Source of the DNA: a virus
DNA: 30,891 nucleotides
Virus record (IMG/VR): IMGVR_UViG_3300017728_000061
Location: 1-30,891 of that record
Reading direction: 5' to 3' (one strand)
The position numbers and the translations under genes were made by a program. Positions 15,518 through 22,657 of this stretch are shown here, piece by piece. Position 1 is the stretch's first letter. Each line of letters starts with the position of its first letter. Below the pieces are notes generated by a model, which worked only from the letters and a program-made list of their open reading frames with translations, searched no databases and was not told where the DNA came from.

Positions 15518-16280
15518 ACTCTTAGATGGAAACTATGTAGAAAGACAAGAAGTATTAGATAATATGTACTCAGACGATTACTATTATAACTACCTAGGTA
15601 AAAATGCTTTGTCTAGTAGTTCTATTAAACTTCTCTTAGATAGTGCAAAGACTTATTTATATGTAACTAAGTACGGCCAAAAAGAAACGCAACCATTAAG
15701 AGATGGACACTTATTTCACACTATGGTATTAGAACCAGACAAATTAAATGATATAGTATTTGTTGACGTACAAAGTAAAAACACTAATAAGTATAAAGAA
15801 GCTAAAAAGTTTCACGACCAAGTATTTACTATAAAAGAAAAGAACGATGCTGAGAGATTATGTGATGCTTTGTTTAAAAATGAGACTGCACTTAGTATGT
15901 TAAACTCTTCTAAGTTTGAAGTGCCTATGATTGATAATATTAATGGCTATCCTTTTAGAGGAAAAGCTGACGTGCTTAAAAATAGTGGAGGAATCGTAGA
16001 CTTAAAAACAACTATAGACGTAAAGAACTTTTATAAATCTGCAGACGCATATAGATATTATAACCAAGTATATATATATTGTCAACTCTTTAACGTGGAT
16101 TACAAAGACTTTAGGTTTTTATGTATAGATAAAAAGAATTTAGATATTGGAGTTTGGGAATGTTCGGAAAATTTCTACTTAAAAGGCGAAGCTAGTGTAA
16201 TGGCTGGTATAGAAATATATAGAGATTTCATCGAGGCAGACTACGACATCGACCAATATATAATAAAAGGAACTTTATAA
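15501..16280 (+). CDS. RecE-like exonuclease (PDDEXK, DUF3799 type)
   Basis: A 259-aa protein of the class annotated as putative exodeoxyribonuclease VIII. Typical features are the LSSSSIKLLLDSAKTYL start region (about residues 37-53), LRDGHLFHTMVLEP (66-79, with the conserved His) and the catalytic block RGKADVL (D157) then GIVDLKTT (D167, K169), ending with an aromatic QVYIYCQLF helix. It would degrade one strand of double-stranded DNA 5' to 3' to start annealing recombination. No RecT, Erf or Redbeta-type annealing protein is recognisable nearby; 12015 or 12394 might serve. Confidence 0.8.
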   Translation: MTNSIKLLDGNYVERQEVLDNMYSDDYYYNYLGKNALSSSSIKLLLDSAKTYLYVTKYGQKETQPLRDGHLFHTMVLEPDKLNDIVFVDVQSKNTNKYKEAKKFHDQVFTIKEKNDAERLCDALFKNETALSMLNSSKFEVPMIDNINGYPFRGKADVLKNSGGIVDLKTTIDVKNFYKSADAYRYYNQVYIYCQLFNVDYKDFRFLCIDKKNLDIGVWECSENFYLKGEASVMAGIEIYRDFIEADYDIDQYIIKGTL

Positions 16281-16302
16281 AAATTAACTAAACACAGAAA
16301 AA

Positions 16303-17043
16303 ATGAACAAATTAAAAAAAGGTACTTATAATCCTACCTACCCAATAAAGGATTTAAAACTAGCTAAAATCAATAGAGACATAAGCACTAATCATTCAGA
16401 AAACTTTACAAGCAAACTCATAGAGTATGGATGGCTAATGCCTATAGTAATTTCTAAAAATGGAGACGTAATAGAAGGACACCATAGAATTGAAAGTGCT
16501 AAAATTTTAAAGCAAAAAACCATACCAGTTTATATAATTGATTGGGTCAATACTAAACAAGAACGTGAACACCTACAATGTATTATTAGTTTAAATAATG
16601 GGAATAAGGTTTGGTCTATGGCAGATTATCTTAAAGCATTTGCCACGCATAATAAAGACTACAACTTAGTTTATAAAACTTATTTAGAAAATACTGATAA
16701 TATAACTGTAGGGAATATTATACATTTGTTTTTTACTTACAACAATAAAAAGTTTAAGATAGGAACTGCTAAGGTAGAGGACAAAGACTTCTCTTATTAC
16801 ATACTAAACAAACTATCAAACTTAACTCAAACCTATGGAAAAGAGTTAGTCGCAGCTTATTGCGTTAGAGAATTTATAAAAGTTTCGTATGCTAAAGCTA
16901 GAAAAGATCTGAAAAAAATAGAGTTCTTATTTATGAAGTGGGAAAAGATGTTAAAGATAAAACACCCTACTTGTACTTCTATTAGAGATTTCAAGCCTAC
17001 AATGGAAATGTACTTAAACGATTATAGCCTTAATAAAAAATGA
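16303..17043 (+). CDS. ParB/sulfiredoxin-like nuclease-domain protein
   Basis: A 246-aa protein with an N-terminal ParB-like fold: YPIKDLKLAKINRDIS, then LIEYGWLMPIVISKNGDVIE and the signature GHHRIESAK (residues 59-67). Phage proteins with this domain often sit next to DNA methyltransferases or recombination genes, as here (methyltransferase 4 bp overlap). The C-terminal half is helical and basic and of unknown function. Roles considered are DNA binding or nuclease activity in replication and DNA protection. The classical HTH of plasmid ParB is not evident. Confidence 0.75.
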   Translation: MNKLKKGTYNPTYPIKDLKLAKINRDISTNHSENFTSKLIEYGWLMPIVISKNGDVIEGHHRIESAKILKQKTIPVYIIDWVNTKQEREHLQCIISLNNGNKVWSMADYLKAFATHNKDYNLVYKTYLENTDNITVGNIIHLFFTYNNKKFKIGTAKVEDKDFSYYILNKLSNLTQTYGKELVAAYCVREFIKVSYAKARKDLKKIEFLFMKWEKMLKIKHPTCTSIRDFKPTMEMYLNDYSLNKK

Positions 17044-17684
17044 GAATATTAAATTTATATGCTTGTCTTGGAGGAAATAGATATAAGTGGGGAGACGAGC
17101 ACGAAATAACTGCAGTAGAGCTAGACCCTGAGTTAGGTAGAATGTACCAGGAACGATTCCCAAAAGACAAAGTAATAGTAGCAGACGCACACCAATATCT
17201 ATTAGACCACTTTAGAGAGTTTGATTTTATATGGACTAGTCCTCCTTGTCCCTCACATAGTAGAGCAGCCTTTGGTTCTAGGAAATCTATTAAAGCCTCA
17301 CATAAACCTTTATACCCAGATATGAAACTCTACCAAGAAATAATATTTTTAAAGCACTACTTTGATGGCAAGTATGTAGTAGAGAATGTTATACCCTATT
17401 ACGACCCATTAATTCCAGCAAAAAAAAGAGGTAGACATTTATACTGGACTAACTTTAATTTGCCTTCAGTTTTAAGTACAAGAAAAAGTATAAGTATGGA
17501 GGATGTAAACGAAGTAGGACAATGGTGTGTATTCCACGATTATAATTTTAGAAACTATAAAGGAAAACAAACTATACAAAAGATAGCCAGAAACCTTGTA
17601 GACTATGAAGCTGGTAAAACCATATTAGATACAGTTCTTGGAATTGAACAAAACCTAAATGCAGAACAAATTAAATTGTTTTAA
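17040..17684 (+). CDS. DNA (cytosine-5) methyltransferase, short form
   Basis: A 214-aa orphan methyltransferase. Motif I-like LNLYACLGGN (5-13), motif II-like TAVELDPE, motif IV SPPCPSHSR with catalytic C70, motif VI VVENV (113-117), motif VIII-like GRHLYW (131-136) and a C-terminal motif IX/X region (KIARNLVDYEAGKTIL) are all present. It would transfer methyl from SAM to C5 of cytosine in a short target. The gap between motifs VIII and IX is only about 50 aa, so the target-recognition region is unusually small. No restriction enzyme is nearby; protection from host restriction or marking of DNA is likely. Confidence 0.85.
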   Translation: MRILNLYACLGGNRYKWGDEHEITAVELDPELGRMYQERFPKDKVIVADAHQYLLDHFREFDFIWTSPPCPSHSRAAFGSRKSIKASHKPLYPDMKLYQEIIFLKHYFDGKYVVENVIPYYDPLIPAKKRGRHLYWTNFNLPSVLSTRKSISMEDVNEVGQWCVFHDYNFRNYKGKQTIQKIARNLVDYEAGKTILDTVLGIEQNLNAEQIKLF

Positions 17685-17686
17685 TT

Positions 17687-18109
17687 ATGAATGAATACGA
17701 CAAAATAGCAAACTTAGTAATAAGTTTAACTGAAATAGATATATTCGAGAATCGAAGGACACAAAGCCACGTAGACGCTAGAGCCTTCTTTGACTTTATA
17801 ATGAGAAAACTAAAGAACAAAACCTATACAGGAATAGCAAAATACTACCACACGAAAGGAAAGTCTGCAGATCATTCGACAATACTATATAGAACAAATA
17901 TGTTTGACGAAATAAAATGTAGAAAGCCTGAATATAAAACTTGGCTAAATATTATTAAAAATGAGATTATATCCTCAAAAGAATTATTAATAGTTTTTGA
18001 TAAAATTAAAGTCTTAAAAACTCCAGATTCTTTAGAACAAGTAAATGAACTTATAGACAAATTAGCTTACAAAGAAAAGTTATACAATACCCTAATAGAT
18101 AAAAATTAA
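17687..18109 (+). CDS. DnaA domain IV-like DNA-binding protein
   Basis: A 140-aa protein whose first half resembles the DnaA C-terminal DNA-binding domain: a helix with HVDARAFFDFIMRKL, then TYTGIAKYYHTKGKSADHST (about 47-65) where DHST (62-65) is the DnaA signature, followed by an ILYRT helix. There is no AAA+ ATPase domain. The second half is helical (LEQVNELIDKLAYKEKLY). It could bind DnaA-box-like sites to start phage replication or to interfere with host initiation. It is the last early gene before the terminase unit. Confidence 0.7.
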   Translation: MNEYDKIANLVISLTEIDIFENRRTQSHVDARAFFDFIMRKLKNKTYTGIAKYYHTKGKSADHSTILYRTNMFDEIKCRKPEYKTWLNIIKNEIISSKELLIVFDKIKVLKTPDSLEQVNELIDKLAYKEKLYNTLIDKN

Positions 18110-18115
18110 AAATTT

Positions 18116-18129
18116 ACGTTATATTAGTA
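18116..18129 (+). promoter_or_regulatory. Late-gene element, copy 2 (ACGTTATATTAGTA)
   Basis: Differs by one base from copies 3 and 4, is preceded by an A/T-rich run, and lies 5 bp before ATG 18135 of the terminase small subunit. It marks the change from replication genes to packaging genes. Confidence 0.6.
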
Positions 18130-18134
18130 GGGTG

Positions 18135-18503
18135 ATGTTACAAATGTTACACTATAAAAAAGATATAATGTTAGAAAAAACTGAAGACAATAAAAGTAAA
18201 ATGCTTAAAGCCTTAGAGGAGTATTATGGTATAGTAACAACCTCTTGTCAAAGTGTAGGTATAAGTAGAATAACTCATTATAGATGGCTTGAGGAGGACG
18301 AAGAGTATAAGGCTAAAGTCTTAGATATAAAAAATGCTGCTATAGATTTTGTAGAGTCTAAACTATTTGATTGTATAAATTCTGAAAAAGAAACTTCTAT
18401 AATATTTTATTTAAAAACTATAGGCAAGAATCGAGGCTATATACCTAGACAAGAAATAGATACTGGAGAGAATAAAGAATTTAGAATTGAAGTAATTGAG
18501 TGA
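18135..18503 (+). CDS. terS: Terminase small subunit
   Basis: A 122-aa protein (ATG 18135; GTG 18132 would add one residue, and an in-frame ATG at 18144 is a further choice). It has an N-terminal helix-turn-helix (ALEEYYGIVTTSCQSVGISR then THYRWLEEDEEY) typical of TerS DNA recognition, followed by helices (LFDCINSEKETSIIFYLKTI) for ring assembly. It would bind the phage packaging site and guide the large subunit. Its stop overlaps the terL start. It directly follows late element 2. Confidence 0.8.
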   Translation: MLQMLHYKKDIMLEKTEDNKSKMLKALEEYYGIVTTSCQSVGISRITHYRWLEEDEEYKAKVLDIKNAAIDFVESKLFDCINSEKETSIIFYLKTIGKNRGYIPRQEIDTGENKEFRIEVIE

Positions 18504-19660
18504 GAGACTTAAAAACAAACATAGTTTGGAAACACTTAGAAAAAAGCCAAAAGAAAATAATAATAGAACAAGGAGGTTCTAGGTCTGGGAAGACTTATAA
18601 TATATTGATCTGGATTATATTTGGATACAGCCTAAGAAATAAAAACAAAATAATATCTATTTGTAGAAAGACCTTTCCAGCTTTAAGGACTTCAGCTATG
18701 AGAGATTTCTTTGAAATCCTTAAAACACACGAGCTGTATAAAGAGGAAGACCACAACAAGACAAGTAGCGAATATAAAATCAATGGAAACCTAATAGAGT
18801 TTATTTCCCTGGACTCACCACAAAAAGTAAGAGGACGTAAAAGAGATTTACTTTTTATAAATGAAGCTAACGAATTGTTTTGGGAAGACTGGAACCAATT
18901 AATATTTAGAACAATAGGTCGAGTCATATTAGACTACAACCCTTCAGACGATTTTCACTGGATATATGACAAAGTCAAAGTTAGAGAAGACGCAGACTTT
19001 TTTAGAACTACTTATAAAGACAATAAGTTCCTGGAGGAATCGATAGTAAAAGAAATAGAAAGACTACAATTTACAGACGAAAACTATTGGAGGATATATG
19101 GACTTGGTGAAGTAGGACAAAGTAAAGCAACTATATTTCAATTTAGAGAAATAGATACTATACCAGAAAATGCTAAGTTCGTTTCACTCGGAATGGATTT
19201 TGGTTATACAAACGACCCCACTTGCATCTCAAAAATTTACTTACACGATACCAACCTTTATTGCGAGGAGCTATTATATAGAACTGGAATGACTAATAGA
19301 GATATACATAATGAATTACTAAACTTAGAAATAGGTAGACGTGATGAAATCTTTGCAGATTCAGCAGAACCAAAAACAATCGATGAGCTGTATAGATATG
19401 GATGGAATATAAAACCAAGTACAAAAGGTAGAGACTCTATTAATATAGGAATTGATATGTTAAAGAGATATACTATTCACGTAAAGAAAAATAGTCAAAA
19501 CGCTATAAAGGAATTTAGAAACTATAAATGGAAAGAGGACAAGAATGGAAATATTCTTAACCAGCCTGAAGACAAATGGAATCATTTTATAGATAGTCTC
19601 AGGTATGGAATTTATAACAAACTAGCTAAACCTAATTATGGAAAATACGCAATTAGATAG
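18500..19660 (+). CDS. terL: Terminase large subunit
   Basis: A 386-aa packaging motor of the Terminase_3 type. The ATPase has Walker A GGSRSGKT (25-32), Walker B with catalytic Glu LLFINEANE (117-125) and a coupling-type DYNPSD. The RNase H-like nuclease domain has D233 in GMDFGYTNDP, D287 in ADSAEP and D365 in HFIDSLRYG, the expected metal-binding acids. It cuts concatemers and pumps DNA through the portal. The start is GTG 18500, overlapping the terS stop by 4 bp. Confidence 0.93.
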   Translation: MRDLKTNIVWKHLEKSQKKIIIEQGGSRSGKTYNILIWIIFGYSLRNKNKIISICRKTFPALRTSAMRDFFEILKTHELYKEEDHNKTSSEYKINGNLIEFISLDSPQKVRGRKRDLLFINEANELFWEDWNQLIFRTIGRVILDYNPSDDFHWIYDKVKVREDADFFRTTYKDNKFLEESIVKEIERLQFTDENYWRIYGLGEVGQSKATIFQFREIDTIPENAKFVSLGMDFGYTNDPTCISKIYLHDTNLYCEELLYRTGMTNRDIHNELLNLEIGRRDEIFADSAEPKTIDELYRYGWNIKPSTKGRDSINIGIDMLKRYTIHVKKNSQNAIKEFRNYKWKEDKNGNILNQPEDKWNHFIDSLRYGIYNKLAKPNYGKYAIR

Positions 19661-19763
19661 CTTTTGTAAAAAGTGCGAAAGGCAAATGACTCCTACAGGT
19701 TCTCTTCAAAATGGTTTCTATTTCTATTGTCCTAAGTGTGGAGACGTCAAGTTTTGGAAATGA
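19638..19763 (+). CDS. 41-aa zinc-ribbon protein
   Basis: Begins inside the end of terL (23-bp overlap). Two CxxC knuckles are evident: CKKC at residues 10-13 and CPKC at 31-34, with an aromatic strand (FYFYC) before the second, a minimal zinc ribbon. Function unknown; possibilities include binding a host protein or nucleic acid. The overlap and four Cys support it being real. Confidence 0.6.
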   Translation: MENTQLDSFCKKCERQMTPTGSLQNGFYFYCPKCGDVKFWK

Positions 19764-19964
19764 TTTGGAAATGTGGAAAACTTTTAGTAACTTTATATTG
19801 TTGTTAAAGTCAAAGTCTCAACATATTCAGACTGGTAGAGTGAGCAAAGGTCAAAGCGAAACCTAACGAAGCAACCAAGGAGCTATCCTAGAATAGTAAA
19901 AAGGTGTAAACAAGGAGCACCTACTCAATGACAAATCAAAATCCTTTTAATTTAAACAAGAGAA
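19764..19964 (+). ncRNA. Candidate structured leader RNA or small RNA
   Basis: About 200 bases without a convincing gene. A promoter-like pair TTTG (19764-19767) and TAACTTTA (19788-19795), spaced 20 bp, would start RNA near 19800. From 19831 the next 100 bases are about 43% G+C by my count, clearly richer than the surroundings. Small hairpins can be drawn: AGTCT/AGACT (19814/19829), AGGT/ACCT (19848/19861), AGGA/TCCT (19878/19886) and AGGTG/CACCT (19902/19918), with GAGT/ACTC closing the latter three. No terminator-like T run follows. A 31-codon frame (19771-19866, WKTFSNFILLLKS...) is an alternative use of the first half. Confidence 0.35.
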
Positions 19965-20165
19965 ATGAAAACAAATAAACAATTTATTAAGAAACTTGCT
20001 AATATCTTAGGAGACAAATTTTTCCTTTGTGATATGATTTGGCAAGAAGACTTACACGAAATGCAAGACAAACTAGCTAAACTAATTTGTGAAGCCTCAA
20101 ACAATAATGTTAGTAGTGCAAGAACAATAGCAAAAGAATGTCCTAAAACTTTTACAATTTCATAA
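19965..20165 (+). CDS. Hypothetical small protein
   Basis: A 66-aa helical protein (FIKKLANILGDKFFLCDMIW, then DKLAKLICEASNNN), first gene after the putative structured leader. No family recognised. It heads a run of five very small genes ending at a terminator (20803). Confidence 0.55.
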   Translation: MKTNKQFIKKLANILGDKFFLCDMIWQEDLHEMQDKLAKLICEASNNNVSSARTIAKECPKTFTIS

Positions 20166-20166
20166 T

Positions 20167-20304
20167 ATGAAAAAAACTAAATGCGATAATTGTAATAAGT
20201 ATAGTCATCCACACTCGTTCCTATGTGAGCATTGTGGGTTTGACTTTGATTTCCAAATTACTTATAACAAATGGGGACTTCCCAATTTAACTCAAAAACA
20301 ATAA
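20167..20304 (+). CDS. 45-aa zinc-ribbon protein
   Basis: Starts 1 bp after the previous stop. Two CxxC pairs, CDNC (residues 6-9) and CEHC (20-23), with GFDF following, form a short zinc ribbon. It is the second zinc-ribbon peptide in this cassette (see 19638). Function unknown. Confidence 0.6.
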   Translation: MKKTKCDNCNKYSHPHSFLCEHCGFDFDFQITYNKWGLPNLTQKQ

Positions 20305-20306
20305 TT

Positions 20307-20456
20307 ATGCCAATATCAAACGAAATATTCGAGACGTATAGGATTCAAGAGAGAGTCAAAGAGCAAAAGAAAGCTATAAGACTTTTAGCATCTCAAGGCT
20401 ATACTATATTAGATTTAGAAAATAATATTATTAACAAAGAAAATTATAAACAATAA
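20307..20456 (+). CDS. 49-aa helical peptide
   Basis: Start taken at ATG 20307, 2 bp after the preceding stop, although the frame is open back to ATG 20271 inside the zinc-ribbon gene. The peptide is helical and basic, then hydrophobic (RVKEQKKAIRLLASQGYTIL). Function unknown. Confidence 0.5.
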   Translation: MPISNEIFETYRIQERVKEQKKAIRLLASQGYTILDLENNIINKENYKQ

Positions 20457-20459
20457 AAT

Positions 20460-20618
20460 ATGACTAGAGAAAAATTAGATGACTTTTTAAGTACTTGGGC
20501 TGCACTAGTAATTCAATTTACTACTATAATGTTTGCCTTAACTTTTTGTTCAGTAGGAGTAATGTCTTGCGTAAAATTATTATATAGAATATTCAAAATG
20601 TTATTTATAAATGGATAA
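20460..20618 (+). CDS. 52-aa membrane peptide
   Basis: A long hydrophobic stretch (WAALVIQFTTIMFALTFC then SVGVMSCVKLLYRIF) predicts one or two membrane helices with a basic, aromatic C-terminus. It overlaps the next gene by 8 bp. It lies far from the lysis cassette, so a different membrane role, such as superinfection exclusion, is possible but unproven. Confidence 0.5.
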   Translation: MTREKLDDFLSTWAALVIQFTTIMFALTFCSVGVMSCVKLLYRIFKMLFING

Positions 20619-20775
20619 CGAGGAGTATATAAAAAGTCAAAGAGAAAGAGTAATGAGACAATATCGAAGTAACCAAGGTAGAAGTCCAAGAAAAGTAAAC
20701 GAAATTATGAAACTATTAAAAGTAGTATTTATAGCTTTGTTTTTAGTGACTATATTATGTTTTGTTTTCCTATAA
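20611..20775 (+). CDS. 54-aa tail-anchored membrane peptide
   Basis: A basic N-terminal half (QRERVMRQYRSNQGRSPRK) followed by a C-terminal membrane helix (LLKVVFIALFLVTILCFVFL), ending directly at the stop codon. This is a tail-anchor layout with the basic part in the cytoplasm. Last gene of the cassette before the terminator. Confidence 0.55.
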   Translation: MDNEEYIKSQRERVMRQYRSNQGRSPRKVNEIMKLLKVVFIALFLVTILCFVFL

Positions 20776-20802
20776 TATAGTAATGGTTTTTTGTTTAAAT
20801 TA

Positions 20803-20830
20803 GGGTAGTTTAACGACTGCCCTTTTTTTT
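20803..20830 (+). terminator. Intrinsic terminator
   Basis: GGGTAGT pairs with ACTGCCC around a 6-nt TTAACG loop, followed by eight T residues (20823-20830). It closes the small-gene cassette, and the late element of the tail operon begins 19 bp later. Confidence 0.9.
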
Positions 20831-20849
20831 GTGAAAATTTTTAAAATTA

Positions 20850-20863
20850 ACGTTATATAAGTA
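20850..20863 (+). promoter_or_regulatory. Late-gene element, copy 3 (ACGTTATATAAGTA)
   Basis: Identical to copy 4 at 27795. It lies between a terminator and ATG 20865, with one base between element and start codon, and is preceded by AAAATTTTTAAAATTA. Position just downstream of a terminator supports a promoter role. Confidence 0.7.
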
Positions 20864-20864
20864 T

Positions 20865-21503
20865 ATGGAATTAAAAGTCAACGTACCAAGTAGAATGGAG
20901 GAAATAACTTTAGAGCAATACCAAAGGTTTCTAAAGGAGTGTGAAGACGAGAGTTTAAAAGAAGACGTGATAGCTTTAAAAATGCTAGAAATATTTTGTG
21001 GAGTTCCTCCAGCCAAAACCTATACATACAAGATGAGTGATGTATATAAAATTTGTGACCAAATCAATAAAGCTCTAAACGAAAAGCCTCCACTAATTTG
21101 TAGATGGAAATTTGATAAAATGGAATTTGGCTTTATTCCACAGCTTGACGATATGACTTTTGGAGAGTATGTAGACGTAGATAGTTATATAGTAGATTGG
21201 GAAAATATGCACAAAGCTATGGCTGTTTTATATAGACCAGTCGTACAATCTTTTAAAGGAAGTTATGAAATCGAAAACTATAAAGGCGATACTTATTGGG
21301 AAGTAATGTTAAAGATGCCACTTAGTTTAGTAATGGGTTCTATGCTTTTTTTTTGGACTTTAGAGAAGGAGTTAGTAGAAGTTATGAAGAGCTCTTTGAG
21401 TCAGGAGCAGAAGCAGATCTATCAAGAGAAGCTAACTTCAATGTTAAATATGGATGGTATCACTCTATCTGGAGACTTGCAAAAGAAGACGTTACGAAAT
21501 TAG
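20865..21503 (+). CDS. Tail assembly chaperone, G-like (zero-frame product)
   Basis: A 212-aa protein at the start of the tail operon, upstream of the tape measure gene, with helical content (LEQYQRFLKECEDESL; IALKMLEIFCGVPP) like other tail assembly chaperones. The reading frame crosses a nine-T run where the slippery heptamer T TTT TTT (21347-21353) is in phase for -1 slippage. Most ribosomes would make this 212-aa form; some would shift to the overlapping frame to give a longer GT-like product. Such pairs coat the tape measure during tail assembly. Assignment rests on gene order and frameshift architecture. Confidence 0.75.
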   Translation: MELKVNVPSRMEEITLEQYQRFLKECEDESLKEDVIALKMLEIFCGVPPAKTYTYKMSDVYKICDQINKALNEKPPLICRWKFDKMEFGFIPQLDDMTFGEYVDVDSYIVDWENMHKAMAVLYRPVVQSFKGSYEIENYKGDTYWEVMLKMPLSLVMGSMLFFWTLEKELVEVMKSSLSQEQKQIYQEKLTSMLNMDGITLSGDLQKKTLRN

Positions 21504-21601
21504 ATGAGGTTACTAATATGAATTTTCATAAATGTCTAAGTGCTTTAATGTACATAAAAGAAAAAAACGTATTACAAACGCAAAAAATAAAAAAGAAATA
21601 A
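21353..21601 (+). CDS. Tail assembly chaperone, T-like extension made by -1 frameshift
   Basis: An 82-codon frame in the -1 register overlapping the end of 20865. It has no credible start of its own (first codon TTG in the T run) and no leader, but is joined to 20865 by slippage at 21347-21353, giving a fusion of about 245 aa (163 + 82). The sequence (NVKYGWYHSIWRLAKEDVTK, VTNMNFHKCLSALMYIKEKN) looks like a genuine helical domain with conserved aromatic positions, as in T domains, which bind the tube and tape measure. The arrangement parallels lambda G/GT. Confidence 0.75.
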   Translation: MDFREGVSRSYEELFESGAEADLSREANFNVKYGWYHSIWRLAKEDVTKLDEVTNMNFHKCLSALMYIKEKNVLQTQKIKKK

Positions 21602-21605
21602 AACG

Positions 21606-22079
21606 ATGAGTAATAAAAGAGGTATAAGAAGTTATTATTTAATAATGTCTAAACTAGAAGAGGAGCTACTAAAAAGCCCTTTTGTTAAGACTGTAACATT
21701 TGGAGACATTACACAAATTGATTTAAGAAAGCAAACTATATTTCCTTTGTCTCATATTATTATGAATAACGTTGTACAAAGCGGCCAAGTCTTAACTTAT
21801 AATATGACTATACTATTAATGGATATTATAGATATTAACAAAGCTATAGTAGTAGACCAATATACTGGCAACACAGATGAGATGGATATTTTAAATACTC
21901 AGCTTGGAGTTGGAAATAAACTTGTAGAACAAATGAGATCTGGAACTTTATTTAACGATATGTACCAGGTCAGCACAGATGTAACATTTGAACCTTTCTT
22001 TGATAGGTTTGAGAACGAGCTGGTAGGCTGGAGTATGAATGTAAACATAACAGTAGAAAACGATATTTATATATGTTAG
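21606..22079 (+). CDS. Tail completion / terminator-type protein candidate
   Basis: A 157-aa protein with alternating strands (KTVTFGDITQIDLRKQTIFP; VLTYNMTILLMDII) and a sheet-like end (WSMNVNITVENDIYIC). The pattern and the place beside 22073 fit a tail terminator (gpU-like) or other neck protein. Family not recognised with certainty. It starts 4 bp after the chaperone T frame and overlaps the next gene by 7 bp. Confidence 0.55.
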   Translation: MSNKRGIRSYYLIMSKLEEELLKSPFVKTVTFGDITQIDLRKQTIFPLSHIIMNNVVQSGQVLTYNMTILLMDIIDINKAIVVDQYTGNTDEMDILNTQLGVGNKLVEQMRSGTLFNDMYQVSTDVTFEPFFDRFENELVGWSMNVNITVENDIYIC

Positions 22080-22657
22080 AGTTTGACGAGATTGAAAAGG
22101 TACTTGAAGCATTTGCAATTAATGTAATATCTGCGGCAAAAAATAATTTAGCTAAGTCTGATAATTCTAATGGCGAACTATACAATAGCTTAACAAGTAA
22201 AGTTTCACCAGGAAGTGACGATATAATTTTAGATTTCTTAGCTACAGATTATGCTTCGTTTTATGATTTAGGTGTACAAGGTGCAGCTCCTTCTAAAATG
22301 CCACCTAAGTCTTTAGCGAGATTTAATAAAGCACCTATGAGTCCATACAAGTTTGGAACTGGGTCTGGCAAAAAAGGAGGGTTACGTGGAGCTATAGACA
22401 AATGGGTTATTACTAAAGGACTAGAAAACGTAAGAGACAAAAAAACAGGTAGATTTCTACCAAGAAAGAGTATGACTTTTTTAATATCCAGGAGTATTTA
22501 TTTAACAGGATTAAAACCTAGTAATTTTTTCTCAGCTCCATTTGAACAATACACTAGAGATTTAGAGTTAGACTTAGAAAAGGCACTAGGAAGAGACGTA
22601 GATATTGCTTTAGAAAACTCCAGCTTTACAAACGAATTAACAATAACAATAACATAA
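22073..22657 (+). CDS. HK97 gp10-like neck / tail completion protein
   Basis: A 194-aa protein with the usual plan of the gp10-like family: an N-terminal amphipathic helix, then GELYNSLTSKV and YASFYDLGVQGAAP, where a short strand and a Gly-rich turn follow. A Gly/Lys-rich loop (KFGTGSGKKGGLRGAIDKW) and a positively charged stretch (RDKKTGRFLPRKSMTFLISR) come next. In siphophages these proteins join the head completion ring to the tail. The stop overlaps the next ATG by one base. Confidence 0.6.
   Translation: MLEFDEIEKVLEAFAINVISAAKNNLAKSDNSNGELYNSLTSKVSPGSDDIILDFLATDYASFYDLGVQGAAPSKMPPKSLARFNKAPMSPYKFGTGSGKKGGLRGAIDKWVITKGLENVRDKKTGRFLPRKSMTFLISRSIYLTGLKPSNFFSAPFEQYTRDLELDLEKALGRDVDIALENSSFTNELTITIT

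Noticed and set aside
19771-19866. A 31-codon frame in the leader region as a gene
   Set aside because: Short, with no coupling to the neighbours except loose proximity to the zinc-ribbon stop, and in a region better explained as leader RNA; not excluded.
19831-19930. D-arm-like string (TGGTAGAGTGAGC) suggesting a tRNA
   Set aside because: No T-arm, anticodon stem or acceptor stem can be folded around it.
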